A stretch of DNA of 64,000 bases from Camellia lanceoleosa. Its lineage: Eukaryota; Streptophyta; Magnoliopsida; Ericales; Theaceae. Below, one piece after another: positions 42,514-53,374 of this stretch; the stretch's first letter is position 1; each line of letters opens with the position of its first letter. Under the pieces are notes generated by a model, which made no database searches, was not told where the DNA came from, and saw only the letters and a program-made list of their open reading frames with translations. The stretch is from positions 124,377,752 through 124,441,751 of the forward strand of contig CM045762.1 of NCBI GenBank assembly GCA_025200525.1. Reading direction: 5' to 3'. Made by a program: the position numbers and the translations under genes.

Positions 42514-43541
42514 GACCTCAAAATTCTGGAAAACCCAGAATGTGTTCTTGAGCTTAACTTCGACCTTTCAACCACATTACTTGCATGCAATGGCTCAAAT
42601 TACACATTTACACATGTTAACATGCTACCAATACAAGATTACAACATTAGGAGGCTCAATTTCAAGGATTACACTCTTGCATGTTTCAAATTGATATCAA
42701 CTTCAACTCTATCATACATATTCATGCATTTCAAGCTCATATCTTCTCAAATTGTACATGCATGTGATGAATTAGCCACATTCTCAACTTAGATAACACA
42801 AATGGTGATCAAGACATGAGTTTCCTTTAACATTTCACATGGATTATACACATTTGTGCTCAAACATGCAATATCAAGGTGATTTCCTACATGCATGCAC
42901 ACATTAAGCTTCAATTCAACAAATACAACCCAATTTCATTTCAATCTTACTCTTGATCACCAAATTAGCTTGAGCACACAAAATTACAATTTATACTTCA
43001 AGAATTACTCACCTAGAAGCTTTGATCTTCTAAGTTCTAGTCAATTCTTGAGCTAACTCTTCAAAAGATTCAAGTCTTGAACCAAAACTCCAATTCCTTA
43101 CACTCTCTCTCACTCTAGCCGACCCTCTCCCCTTTTTCCCTTAGTGTTTGATCAGCCAAATGAGGATATAAGAGGGAATGGTTCTATAGTGCCTTTTTAC
43201 ATAGATCACCACTCACAAAATAATAATAATAAAGCAATTTGGCACTATTCATCGATTTAATCCATTTAATTTGACCTGAATAAATTTTCAATTAAATTTC
43301 ACCGTAGGCTCTGAAAATTATGCCAATCACAATGGCGTAATCAATTTCGGGTTCTGTGGCCGATAAGGCCCTCAATTTAATTTCCAAAAAAGATTATTCA
43401 AACAGATATGCCTACGGTGAACAGATAAAACTTCAAAATCACATATGTTCACATAATGACACATAAAATCATGCTAAATACATAATCATACTCAAATTAA
43501 GGACCAATTTGCATATTACGGAATAGGGGTATCACAGGTTG

Positions 43542-43841
43542 ACCAATTTAAAATTCAACTAAATGATATCTTTCTCCTTTGTAGGGTGCAAAATATTCTT
43601 TTGTATTAGGATACCTAGAATCCACTAAGTAAAACTCATCTACATGATACCCAAAATAAAATCAATTGAAGCAACTTTTTTTTTTTTGATCGGCAACTTA
43701 TAATACATATATATATATATAGATGTGAATGCCATGCATCTACTATAGCAAACAATTATAACAGACATTATTACCTCCTTGCGATTTTGGTAAATTACAG
43801 CTAGGGTTCCTAATTGTATCCAAGAATATTCGAGTATTTTG
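43542..43841 (-). pseudogene. PIF/Harbinger transposase, middle piece
   Basis: Minus strand: exon 43841-43775 reads TRIFLDTIRNPSCNLPKSQG (GSAHDSRIF-LDAIR-type segment). Intron 43774-43640 (GT...AG, 135 bp). Exon 43639-43542 reads EFYLVDSRYPNTKEYF then APYKGERYHLVEF, a stop and IG. The Asp in LVDS is the second catalytic residue. The protein is continued on the left by 33741-33412 beyond the gypsy element and on the right by 52030-51977 beyond the copia element. Stops within the frame mark it as dead. Confidence 0.85.
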
Positions 43842-44806
43842 TGTTGGAACAATCTTCTGTGTAAATAAAAAAAAACAAGAAATAAATTCAAACAAAATAA
43901 ATAAATAACATACCGGATTTATTTATTGAACTGAAATAAAATTAAGACCAAGTCGAGTGTGTGACACTCTGTCCTTAAGATGATTAAGCCCTTCTAGTGC
44001 TTACGGTTGAATGGCGTCTATCTCCCAAGATACAATGATCTTCACAAATTTATAGAAGCACTTCAAATAAATTTGTTCGGCGAACCAAACCTGTGTTCTA
44101 TCTCTCTGAATATTAATACTAAAACTAATATGAAGAATAATAGAAAACAATGCAGAATTTTTGGACAAAAAAGACCACAAAAGCATGAATTCTATATCCT
44201 CTGGACTGTTGGAATATGACTCTATTTATAGCAAAAAACTGAGGTCCCAACAGCTTCTTAATTTTGAAAGAACAGAAGCAACTGTTCACTTTCAAATTAT
44301 TTGACCGTTGAACAGGAACGGTTTAAATCTTCCAAACAATTTGAAAAGGGTCTTTGGTTTGTAGATGGAATAAGTTCCAAACCTTGCCAGCGTCTCCATT
44401 GTGCAGCCACTTTACAAACAATTTGAAAATGATCCGAAGTTTGACCAAGTCAAAATTATAGGTAATCTATTATTTAAACTATTTCATATATATATATATA
44501 TATTAATCTAATGAAATAGTTAAATAAATAAATGAAAATGTATCAATTTTAGGAAACTTCTAAGGAACCTAAAATTAGAATTTAGAATTAAATTTAATTC
44601 TCACAATAATTTTTAATTGAAAAAATTCAAAAGAATTTTATCTAAAAAAATTAATGTTACATTTGAAAACGACGTCATCTTCCCATTCACTCATAAATGA
44701 TTTTGACGTTCCGTCTTCACCACTACACCTCTTCGGACCCACCCCAAATGGGATCCACCAAAATTGGGTTAAAAAATATGCCTATATAAAACCATTTTTT
44801 CCAACA
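43842..44806 (-). repeat. 3' LTR of the copia element (965 bp)
   Basis: Includes a minus-strand TATA box TATAAATA at 44230-44223. The equivalent in the 5' LTR is at 51407-51400. 44807-44818 next to it is the polypurine tract (minus strand TGGGGGAT). Confidence 0.93.
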
Positions 44807-45386
44807 ATCCCCCACATGAATGGAAGTTGACGGAGAGAAAATGCAACAACATGATCTAATCAGAGAGTTTAGAAATTGGAAATATTCTGCAAAGGATAGG
44901 TAGCTTTTGGCTTTGAACGTTCTCTTGTGAGACACTATCAGATTTACTAGCTAACCAGTGAACATGATGTCTTGAACTGTTCAGCCGTTTGTGTAAACTA
45001 AGACAATAGAACTCACACAGATTATCTCCAGACACAGTTTAGTTCTCACTATTGTGTTCATTTTGGCCCTGAACAACCTGGTCTTCATGAGTGCTCTAGA
45101 GAATTGTAGCCCTTCACAAATCTCACAGAACCGGCCCAGTTCACACTCACATAGGTGATTCTTATGAAGAGTATCCTGCCATACTCCACTACGTATACCT
45201 AGATATAAGAATCATTAAAAGTATTCCTTAACCTAAAACGCTATAGACATCACTATTTCATCATAGAAATGGGTAGGAGTTAGACTCCCCAGTGATCCTT
45301 CTGAGTCAATCACAACTCGGTTGTCCCTTTGAACCTAGATCTTGGGATCTCCAGTCAACTAGGTTGGGTTGCCGTTGTGGTAACTC
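44807..45386. other. Copia 3' untranslated internal region
   Basis: Between the end of the pol frame (45387) and the 3' LTR. It holds the polypurine tract at its left end and no open frame of note. Confidence 0.7.
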
Positions 45387-47251
45387 TTATTTAATAGGCT
45401 TAAGTCCCATTCCCCTCGATGAATTCTCAACTAACTCTCTTGCTAACCCTTTGGTTAGTGGATCCGCTATGTTGTCTTTAGACTTAACATATTCTATGGA
45501 AATAATTCCATTAGAGAGTAGTTGTCTTACGGTATTATGTCGACATTTACGAATGTGTCGTGACTTACCATTATACATATGACTCGGTTTCTACCAATTC
45601 CGATTGACTATCACAATGTATGCATATAGCAAGTAATCGGTTTTGGCCATATTGGAATATCTTCAAGGAAATAGCGAAGCCATTCTGCCTCTTCCCCAAC
45701 TTTGTCTAACGCTATGAATTCAGATTCCATAGTAGACCTAGCAATACAAGTCTGTTTGGAAGATTTCCAAGATACAGCCGCCCCACCAAGAGTAAAAACA
45801 TACCCACTGGTGGACTTCGAGTCTCTAGTATCCGATATCCAATTTGCATCACAGTATCCTTCAAGCATTGTTGGATATCTAGTAAAATTAAGCCCAATGT
45901 TACGAGTAAATCGGAGATATCTAAGAACCCTTATAATTGCTTTCCAGTGTTCTACTCCCGGATTACTCGTATATCTACTTAATTTACTTACTGCATAAGC
46001 TATATCTGGACGAGTGCATTTCATCAAGTACATTAAGCTTCCAATAATTTGGGCATACTCTAATTGAGAGATATTTTCCTGTACATTCTTAGCAAGATAC
46101 AAATTAACATCTACAGGAGTTCTAGCAAGATGATCATCATCTTTGCTGAATTTGTCAAGTATTTTCTCAATGTAATGAGATTGTGACAAAGTATAACCTT
46201 CTGATGTTTTGGTAATTTTTATACCAAGAATTACATCAGCAATGCCCATGTCCTTCATGTCAAAATGTTTATTCAACATTTTCTTGGTAGTTTTAATCAT
46301 GTCATTATTACTACCTATGATGAGCATATCATCTACATAAAGACATACAATGACATAACATTTGTCTGTGTTTTTAACATAAACACATTTGTCACACTCA
46401 TTAATTTTAAATCTATTTGACATCATTGCCTTGTCAAATTTCCCATGCCATTGCTTTGGCGCTTGTTTTAAACCATATAATGATTTAACCAATTTACACA
46501 CTTTCTTTTCTTTCCCTAGAACAGAAAACCCTTCTGGTTGTTCCATGTAAATTTCTTCATTTAACTCACCATTTAAGAAAGCAGTTTTAACATCCATTTG
46601 ATGAATTTCTAGATTGTATAAAGATGCAATGGCAATTAGCATTCTAATGGATGTTATTCTAGTAACCGGTGAGTATGTGTCAAAGTAATCTAGACCTTCT
46701 TTCTGTCTAAAACCTTTGACTACAAGTCTTGCCTTGTATTTGTCGATTGATCCATCTGCTTTCAATTTTCTTTTGAAAATCGACTTGTACCCAAGAGGTT
46801 TACAACCTGGTGGCAAGTCCACTAATTCCCAAGTGTGATTTTGCAAGATGGATTCAACTTTACTGTTGACAGCTTTTTTCCATAAAGGAGCTTCAGGACT
46901 AGACATAGCCTCTTTAAAAGTTAAAGGCTCATTTTCTAACAAATATGTTAGAAAATCTGGACCAAAAGATTTTGAGGTTCTAGCACGTTTACTACGCCTA
47001 AGTTCTTCTTCCTCATTATGATCTAACTCTTGTTCTTGATCATGTTCTTGATCCTGACTAGTAATGGCATCATGAGATCTTTTATTGTTACTAGTCTCTT
47101 GTCCAGTCTTCTTTGGAAATACATGTTCAAAGAATGATGCATTCCTTGACTCAATAATAGTATTTACATGCATTTCGGTATGTTCTGATTTATGAATCAA
47201 AAACCGATATGCACTACTATTCTTAGCATAACCAATGAAAATGCAAATCAA
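45387..47251 (-). pseudogene. Copia reverse transcriptase and RNase H
   Basis: Minus strand. The 546-residue frame 47251-45611 includes an acidic/basic linker (about 60-100), then [42 protein letters not shown], first catalytic Asp 220 in [16 protein letters not shown] at 305-308, then SYTLSQ-type and [20 protein letters not shown]. RNase H follows with [20 protein letters not shown] and [20 protein letters not shown] frameshift near 45600 leaves the last part in the frame 45578-45387 (IRKCRHNTVRQLLSNGIISI, KDNIADPLTKGL). Active-site residues are intact in RT. The break from integrase at 47252-47263 is a stop plus frame change. Confidence 0.93.
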
Positions 47252-47263
47252 TGGTCTTAGGAC

Positions 47264-48390
47264 CTATCTTAGTCTTTTAGGACTAGGAATAGCCACTTTA
47301 GCCAAACACCCCCACACTTTTAAGTATTTGTAGGATGGTACTCTTCCATGCCACAATTCATAAGGTGTTTGATTTACTTTCTTTCGGGGTATTTTATTTA
47401 AAATATAATTAGCAGAAAGTATTGCTTCCCCCCACAAGTTCTGAGGTAATCCATAACTGATTAACATGGCATTCATCATTTCTTTTAAAGTCCTATTTTT
47501 CCTTTCAGCAATTCCATTTTGCTGAGGTGAGTAAGGAGCGGTGGTTTGATAAATTATTCCATGTTCTTTACAAAATTCACCAAAAGGTGATTCACATTCA
47601 CCACCTCTATCACTTCTAAGTTTCTTGATTTTCTTACCAAGTTGATTTTCAACTTCATTCTTATATTGAATGAAAGTTTCCAAAGCTTCATCCTTGGTTC
47701 GAATTAAATAAATATAACTATATCTAGTATAGTCATCTATAAAAGTGATTACATACTTTTTTCCACCTCTTGTTAGAATTGATTTAAAATCACAAATGTC
47801 ATTATGAATTAATTCAAGTAGTTCCGTACTTCTTTCAATTGAATGAAAATGAGTTTTAGATAATTTTGCCTCAACACAAATTTCACATTTATGATTTGAA
47901 TCAATTTCAAATTTAGGTAAACATTCCATATTAATTAATCTACGCAAAGATCCATAATTAACATGTCCTAGTCTACCATGCCATAAATTTGAAGACTCAA
48001 GCAAGTAAGAAGAAGATGTAGTATTATTAATAACTGAGGGTACAATAGTCATTACATTTAACTTGAAAAGGCCATCAGACATGTAACCTTTTCCTACATA
48101 CATCCCGTTTTTGGCAAGTACAAACTTGTCACTTTCAAAAACTAGCTTAAACCCATTCTTACTCAACAAAGATCCGGAAACTAAATTCTTGCGAATGTCC
48201 CAGTACATGCAAAGACATTGTTGAGAGTGAGTTCCTTTCCTGATGTCATCTTGAGAACAATCTTTCCTTGTCCTTCAACTTTGGAAGTTGAGGAGTTGCC
48301 CATAAAAAGTTGTTCACTATTGTCCACTGTAGAGTAAGATGTGAACATCTTTTTGTCGGCACAAATATGACGAGTAGCACCAGTGTCCAC
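47264..48390 (-). pseudogene. Copia protease and integrase
   Basis: Minus strand. The protease begins at 48390 as MDTGATRHICADKKMFTSYS (DTGAT in place of the usual DSGAT) and ends in a garbled stretch near 48200, where a short deletion shifts the frame. The integrase frame is 48208-47264: HHCC zinc site H77, H82, C108, C111; catalytic Asp 137 (LIHNDICDF), Asp 200 (RSDRGGE) and Glu 235 (NGIAERKNRT), i.e. exact D-D35E spacing. The catalytic set is complete, but the frame ends KRLR followed by a stop before RT. Confidence 0.92.
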
Positions 48391-49393
48391 CTACCATTCT
48401 TTAGGATTTCCGACAAGATTTGCCTCGGAAACAACTGCAGAAAGATTGATGTCATCGACACCATTGGAAATATTGTCCACTTCGGTCATATGGGCTTGAG
48501 CAGGCTTCTTGCTTGTTTTTTTCTTGCCTTTGCCTTTGCTACGGCAATCTTTGGCCCGATGTCCCTCTTTGTCACAGATGTAACATTTGCCATTAAACTT
48601 GTACTTTTTATTATCCCCCCCTTTAGAGCCTTGTGATGAACTTTCTCCAGAAGACTTACGTTTCTTGGTTTTTGAAGCATGTTCTACCACATTTGTCTTA
48701 GACTCCATAGGATTCTTACCAGCCCGCTTATCAGAATTGCGGTTATCCTCCTCAATCCTTAAACGCACAATTAACTCGTCCATAGAAATTTCTTTGCGCT
48801 TGTGTTTAAGGTAGTTCTTTGAATTCTTTCCAGCCTTTGGGTAATTTTTCAATTAAAGCTGCAACTTGAAAGGATTCACTGAGAGACATACCTTCTGCGT
48901 GAATGTCATGCAGAATGAGTTGGAAATCTTGAGCTTGGCTAATCACAGTTTTTGAATCAACTATTACAAAATCTAGGAATCTGCCAACCACAAATTTCTT
49001 TGAGCCGGCATCTTCTGTTTTGTACTTTTTCTCCAACGATTCCCAAAGTTCCTTTCTTTGTCTTGATTGGATCAGACGTTGTATAACGTGTTGTCAAGTC
49101 CGCTTTAAGACGTAATTTCGCAAAGGAAATCGATGTTTCAAGCATCAACCGCAAAGAACCACTTGCCGGTCGGTTTCATCCTCTTTCAAGCTACGAGCAT
49201 CTTCACGGAAAAAACGAGCCAGGTTCAGAGTTGTAAGATAGAACAACATTTTCTGTTGCCATCTTTTAAAGTTAGGTCCTGAGAACTTCTCTGGCTTTTC
49301 ACCGTGATTTACCGCAGATCATCACAGAGAGGGGTTGGTGCAATCGCAGCCCACCACAAGAGTACTTGTTTGGGCATTTGTTTCAAGAGCCAT
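48391..49393 (-). pseudogene. Copia Gag
   Basis: Minus strand. ATG at 49393 begins MALETNAQTSTL. Two adjacent stops follow after about 24 codons (NPSL), then GEKPEKFSGPNFKRWQQKML (typical copia gag start). Further frameshifts occur near 49130 and 48820. 48852-48391 has the coiled region EEDNRNSDKRAG and a CCHC knuckle CYICDKEGHRAKDC, then SEANLVGNPKEW before the protease. At least four disablements make particle formation from this copy impossible. The domain order is otherwise normal. Confidence 0.88.
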
Positions 49394-50215
49394 CAATTCT
49401 AATTTATAAAACAAAATTATAATTAGAATTTACACTACACGTAAAATTAAACCAAATGCACAGTAATTAAATTTCAGAAAAATAAAAGAAACAAGAATGT
49501 AACTTTTATTTTCCAATTAATTTGAAAATAAAATGAAATTTTATTTAAACAAATTAATTCCACACAAAAAATAAAAGAAATAAAAACTATAACTTTTATT
49601 TTTCAATTAATTTGGAAATAAAATAAAATTTTATTTACCCAAAATAATTCCACACAGAAAATTAAATTCTGTAAAAATAAAAGAAACAAGAATATAACTT
49701 TTATTTTTCAATTAATTTGGAAATAAAATAAAATTTTATTTAACCAAATTAATTCCACACAAGAAATTAAATTCTGTAAATAAAAGAAATAAAAATATAA
49801 CTTTTATTTTTCAATTAATTTGGAAATAAAATAAAATTTTATTTAACCAAATTTAATTTCACACAGAAATTTAAATCTCTTGTTACACTCCAAAAATTAA
49901 AATACTGAAAACAGAATTTTAATTAATGAAAACTCATAAAATAATTTCTAAAACCCAAAATTAATTTCTGAAAAAATTTCACAAAAATATATTCTGAATT
50001 GTTAATGACACCAGTATCGTACTACTAGTTGTTGTCAAAGAAAAGAGACAGTATATTACTACTATCTGTCAAATAGCATATAATCACTATTTAACTAGAA
50101 TATTATTTTGTAAATTTACAGAAAATGATTTTCTTTCGAAATTATTTACGAAGAATGGAAAAAGGAAACCAACGAAAAATTCTGTAAACAGAATAATTCG
50201 AATCTGTCTTAAGAT
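49394..50215 (-). other. Copia leader with several copies of an 80-120 bp AT-rich motif and the PBS position
   Basis: Between gag and the 5' LTR. TAACTTTTATTTTTCAATTA followed by ATTTGGAAATAAAATAAAAT recurs at about 49500, 49590, 49695 and 49798, i.e. a degenerate tandem array with period about 90-105. Next to the LTR the minus-strand sequence reads ATCTTAAGACAGATTCG rather than the initiator-Met PBS TGGTATCAGAGC. The primer is therefore unusual or the site is mutated. Confidence 0.7.
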
Positions 50216-50336
50216 TGTTGGAACAATCTTCTGTGTAAATAAAAAACAAGAAATAAATTCAAACAAAATAAATAAATAACATACCGGATTTATTTATTGA
50301 ACTGAAATAAAATTAAGACCAAGTCGAGTGTGTGAC

Positions 50337-51133
50337 TGTTGGCTACATATTTTGTAAAAGCCAATTACAATTCGACACGTGGCAGAATAAGGGTATTATA
50401 GGAAGATGATTTTAATCTTCGATCCCAATCGTACACGTGGCAATAAATATTGGTTCTCAAGTGATCTGAGTAGCACTAGATCAGTAATGAGATACAAGGT
50501 GACGTGGCTTCAACGGTTACCTATATTCAAATTCAAATACAGGAGGGAAGCTCAATTGCAAGTGATGGCGTAGTGGAACTATTTCTACGGCAGCATGATC
50601 AGCGATCGTGGAGGAGCAGTTCGACGGTTCAAAGTACAGTTCGAAAGTCATCCTTGACAAGTATAAATAGCAAGGAAGTCCCCAGAAAAGGCACCCAGAC
50701 TCAGATCATACAAACCAGTCTTCACTTCATATTTTCCTTTCCAGTTTTACCTTTCCTGTACTTTAAATTCCTGCACTTTAAATACTTGTTCTTTAAATAC
50801 CTGCACTTTAAATATCCGCACTGCACTTCGATTCATAGGAGTAGTTTCAAGTAGATTCAAGTAGACTGTTGCTGTAAATCTCCTCAAGGCTGAGTTTGGA
50901 CTATTGTAAGTATTCATTTTAATGAAATACTTCGATTGTTCTTCATATTAACTGTTATTTCTTTTAATTTCTCCTAAGTCAAGTCACCAGTAAAAGTCCT
51001 CTTCATTGAGGCTGAAAGAACTAAAACACAATCGCCTGATAATTGATTGGCAATTATAATCTCTGTAAGGACTGATTGATCCATCGACACGCCAAGATTT
51101 ACAAATATACCCTTCAAAAGCCAAAAGCCAACA
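50337..51133 (+). mobile_element. Solo LTR (797 bp) nested in the copia 5' LTR
   Basis: Begins TGTTGGCTACATATTTTG and ends AAAAGCCAACA (TGTTGGC/GCCAACA inverted ends), the copia-type terminus. No internal region. Contains TATAAATA at 50662-50669, so it reads on the plus strand, followed by a short array of CTGCACTTTAAATA-type units (50757-50825). The expected 5-bp duplication is not clean: GTGAC before, and AAGGA/AGGAC after, so one side has mutated. Confidence 0.8.
50662..50669 (+). promoter_or_regulatory. TATA box of the nested solo LTR
   Basis: TATAAATA with downstream TATA-to-leader spacing typical of plant LTR promoters; transcription would start near 50695. Confidence 0.6.
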
Positions 51134-51976
51134 AAGGACACTCATTCTTAAGACAGATTCACCCCACTACGGTGCTTACGGTTGAATGGTGTCTATCACC
51201 CAGGATACAATGATCTTCACAAATTTATAGAAGTACTTCAAATAAATTTGTTCGGCGAACCAAACCTGTGTTCTATCTCTCTGAATATTAATACTAAAAC
51301 TAATATGAAGAATAATAAAAAACAATGCAGAATTTTTGGACAAAGAAAAAGACCACAAACAGATCAATTCTATATCCTCCTGACGTTGGAATATGACTCT
51401 ATTTATAGCCAAAAACCGAGGTCCCAACATTTCTTAATTTTGAAAGAATGAATAACTGTTCACTTTCAAATTATTTGACCGTTGAACAGGAACGGTTTAA
51501 ATCTTCCAAACAATTTGAAAAGGGTCTTTGGTTTGTAGATGGAATAAGTTCCAAACCTTGCCAGCGTCTCCATTGTGCAGCCATTTTACAAACAATTTGA
51601 AACTGATCCGAAGTTTGACCAAGTCAAAATTATAGGTAATCTATTATTTAAACTATTTCATATATATATATATTAATCTAATGAAATAGTTAAATAAATA
51701 AATGAAAATGTATCAATTTTAGGAAACTTCTAAGGAATCTAAAATTATAATTTAGAATTAAATTTAATTCTCACAATAATTTTTAATTGAAAAAATTCAA
51801 AAAAATTTTATCTAAAAAAATTAATGTTACATCCGAAAATGACGTCATCTTTCCATTCACTCATAAATGATTTTGACGTTCCGTCTTCACCACTACACCT
51901 CTTCGGACCCACCCCAAATGGGATCCACCCAAATTGGGTTAAAAAATATGCTTATATAAAACTATTTTTTCCAACA

Positions 51977-52040
51977 TTTTGTGCACTTTCTTCTCGTCTC
52001 GACAATTTTACTCATTGCGTAGATGAACTAATACCTACTT
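51977..52040 (-). pseudogene. PIF/Harbinger transposase, N-ward piece
   Basis: Minus strand; reads LSRREESAQ just before the copia TSD, which joins the NTRIFLD of 43841 to give the family's GxEGSAxDxRIF pattern. Upstream of about 52020 the frame is lost. The first catalytic Asp region (GAIDG) was not found. Confidence 0.55.
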
Positions 52041-52483
52041 CTAACTCTATTGTCATTAATGTCATATATATATTAGAAATTCAACGAACAACAAAAAAGA
52101 AAACAAGAGACTGCTGAGCTTGTGGAAAATTGATACCAATTTTGATACAAAGAAGATGCAACACAAATAAATTTTAAATTAAGATTTTTGTCTTCTTGCC
52201 ATTGTACTTCTTTTAACATATTAACAAAATCATACACAGGAAACAAAATCTTTGGTGTCTGTGTGCTTTAATGCATGACCGTACTTGAATGTATGTCTTG
52301 CTACAAATATGAAACATATAGTAATGAACATAGTAATTCCAAGAAACAATCCCCAGCAAACAAACAAACGTCAATCCTAAACAATTAGTAAGTTTAGGTT
52401 TTCCTAAAAAATCAATCGAGCAAATAAAACTCATAAATAAAATAAACTCAAAAAATCAGTGATATTTATAAATAATAATAAAA

Positions 52484-52835
52484 AAATCTTAAAACTCAAA
52501 TGATTTTCCCTAATTTCATAAATCATAACTTAAATTCACAAATTAAAAATTTAGCTTTTCATTGAAAAAGATAACAAGTAAAAAAACTCTAAACAAATTT
52601 TTTTTTTCCATAGTGTAAACAAATAAATATATATATATAACTGGTTGTAAATAAAAAAAAACAAAATCTTAAAACCCAAATGATTTTTCCTAATTTCATA
52701 AATCATAACTTAAATTCACAAATTAGTTCATTGAAAAAGAGAACAAGTAAAAAAAACCCTCAACAATTTTTTTTCATGGTGTAAACATATATATATATAT
52801 ATATATAACTAGTTCTGCATAAAAAAAAAAAGAGT
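52484..52835. repeat. 180-bp tandem duplication
   Basis: AAAATCTTAAAACTCAAATG starts at 52484 and recurs (CCCAAATG) at 52664. Both units contain CATAAATCATAACTTAAATT and end in an (AT)n run followed by ACTGGTT/ACTAGTT. The (AT)n tract is longer in unit 2. Confidence 0.85.
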
Positions 52836-53041
52836 CAAAACTTACAGTTTGTCAAAGATGGAGTGGAGTTTAGTGATTCCAAATTTTGTCGGAGTTAACG
52901 GTGCCTTTGATCGACTTTGGATATTCGCAGGTTAAGGTTTGATCCGGGCAAAAACGTGAGAGTTCTTCGGGTTCTCTCTAGAGCTCTCTATTTTCTCAGA
53001 CGTAAAATGAAGAGAGAGAGAGAGAAGAAGAAGAAGAGGAG

Positions 53042-53049
53042 TTTATATA
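53042..53049 (-). promoter_or_regulatory. TATA box of the nested PIF transposase gene
   Basis: TATATAAA on the minus strand, followed about 30 bases later by a CT-rich leader. It points towards the transposase fragments. Confidence 0.5.
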
Positions 53050-53374
53050 CCTGGTTTAATAATGGCAATATTTTGTAATAATAGAGGGCATTTAAGTATT
53101 TTGACTTCTTTAGTTTCAACTACTCACATAATTTGAATATAAAAGCAACCCTTGAGATGCTTTTTAAAATTAACTTTTTTCCTCACACTTAAGTTGTAAC
53201 AAGTTAAAAGTTGCTACCTTCTACCAAATACATAATTTCAACTTAAATTAAGCTAAAAATTGAAATAAGTTGTTTGTAAGCTACACCAAAGTATCCTACA
53301 CAGCCTAAAAACACGAAACTCAAAAAAGGATATGAGTGTAGAGGAAATTTCAGTGGGTGTATTAAGGAAATTTC

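Larger units (their letters stand above)
33742..43536 (-). mobile_element. Ty3/gypsy chromovirus-type retrotransposon (Tekay/Del-like), 9795 bp
   Basis: LTRs at 33742-36237 (3' LTR) and 41010-43536 (5' LTR), both TGTCATGGCC...GGTATCACA. Perfect TSD GGTTG at 33737-33741 and 43537-43541. PBS complementary to initiator tRNA-Met next to the 5' LTR and a polypurine tract next to the 3' LTR. Order on the minus strand: gag, protease, RT, RNase H, integrase, chromodomain-like tail, i.e. Ty3/gypsy order. Long LTRs plus a chromodomain-like end suit the Tekay/Del clade. At least seven stops or frameshifts interrupt pol, so it is inactive. The LTRs differ by scattered substitutions, many of C/T type, and by repeat-unit number. 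Confidence 0.93.
41010..43536 (-). repeat. 5' LTR of the gypsy element (2527 bp)
   Basis: Same structure as the 3' LTR, with one more 30-bp unit and one more CGCTCGAGCG unit, which accounts for most of the 31-bp length difference (the (AT)n and (ATA)n microsatellites are shorter here). Its end TATCACA abuts TSD GGTTG at 43537. Confidence 0.93.
43842..51976 (-). mobile_element. Ty1/copia retrotransposon (8135 bp including a nested solo LTR)
   Basis: LTRs 43842-44806 (3') and 50216-51976 (5', containing a 797-bp insert). Both run TGTTGGAACAATC...TTTTTTCCAACA. Perfect TSD TTTTG at 43837-43841 and 51977-51981. A polypurine tract GTGGGGGAT is adjacent to the 3' LTR. Minus-strand order gag, protease, integrase, RT, RNase H is the copia order. 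Several frameshifts and stops occur, so it is non-autonomous now. Sequence features suggest the Tork/Tnt1-like group, but that assignment is tentative. Confidence 0.93.
50216..51976 (-). repeat. 5' LTR of the copia element, interrupted
   Basis: Flanks of the insert (50216-50336 and 51134-51976) together give about 964 bp, matching the 965-bp 3' LTR. Minus-strand TATA box TATAAATA at 51407-51400. Confidence 0.92.
32955..53290 (-). mobile_element. Element nest: PIF/Harbinger element interrupted by gypsy and copia retrotransposons
   Basis: The outer element is seen as minus-strand transposase fragments at 52030-51977, 43841-43542 and 33741-33412, which continue into one another across the two retrotransposons. 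GTTTGGTGTAG near 32959 and its inverted counterpart CTACACCAAA near 53281 are the likely termini. Their outer flanks are contiguous in copy B (31905-31975), which fixes the nest borders to within about 10 bases. The outer element alone would be about 2.4 kb. The exact 3-bp target duplication is blurred by substitutions. Confidence 0.7.
52041..53290 (-). other. 5' part of the nested PIF element: introns, leader and promoter
   Basis: No coding exon is recognised. 52484-52835 is a 180-bp tandem duplication. 52850-53040 read on the minus strand has a CTTCTTCTTCTCTCTCTC leader and ends in a possible CTGTAAG splice donor. Terminal CTACACCAAA is at 53281-53290. Confidence 0.5.

Noticed and set aside
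43680..43760. A separate small gene in the 83-residue frame 43640-43891
   Set aside because: It is the intron and shifted frame of the PIF transposase fragment and runs into the copia LTR.
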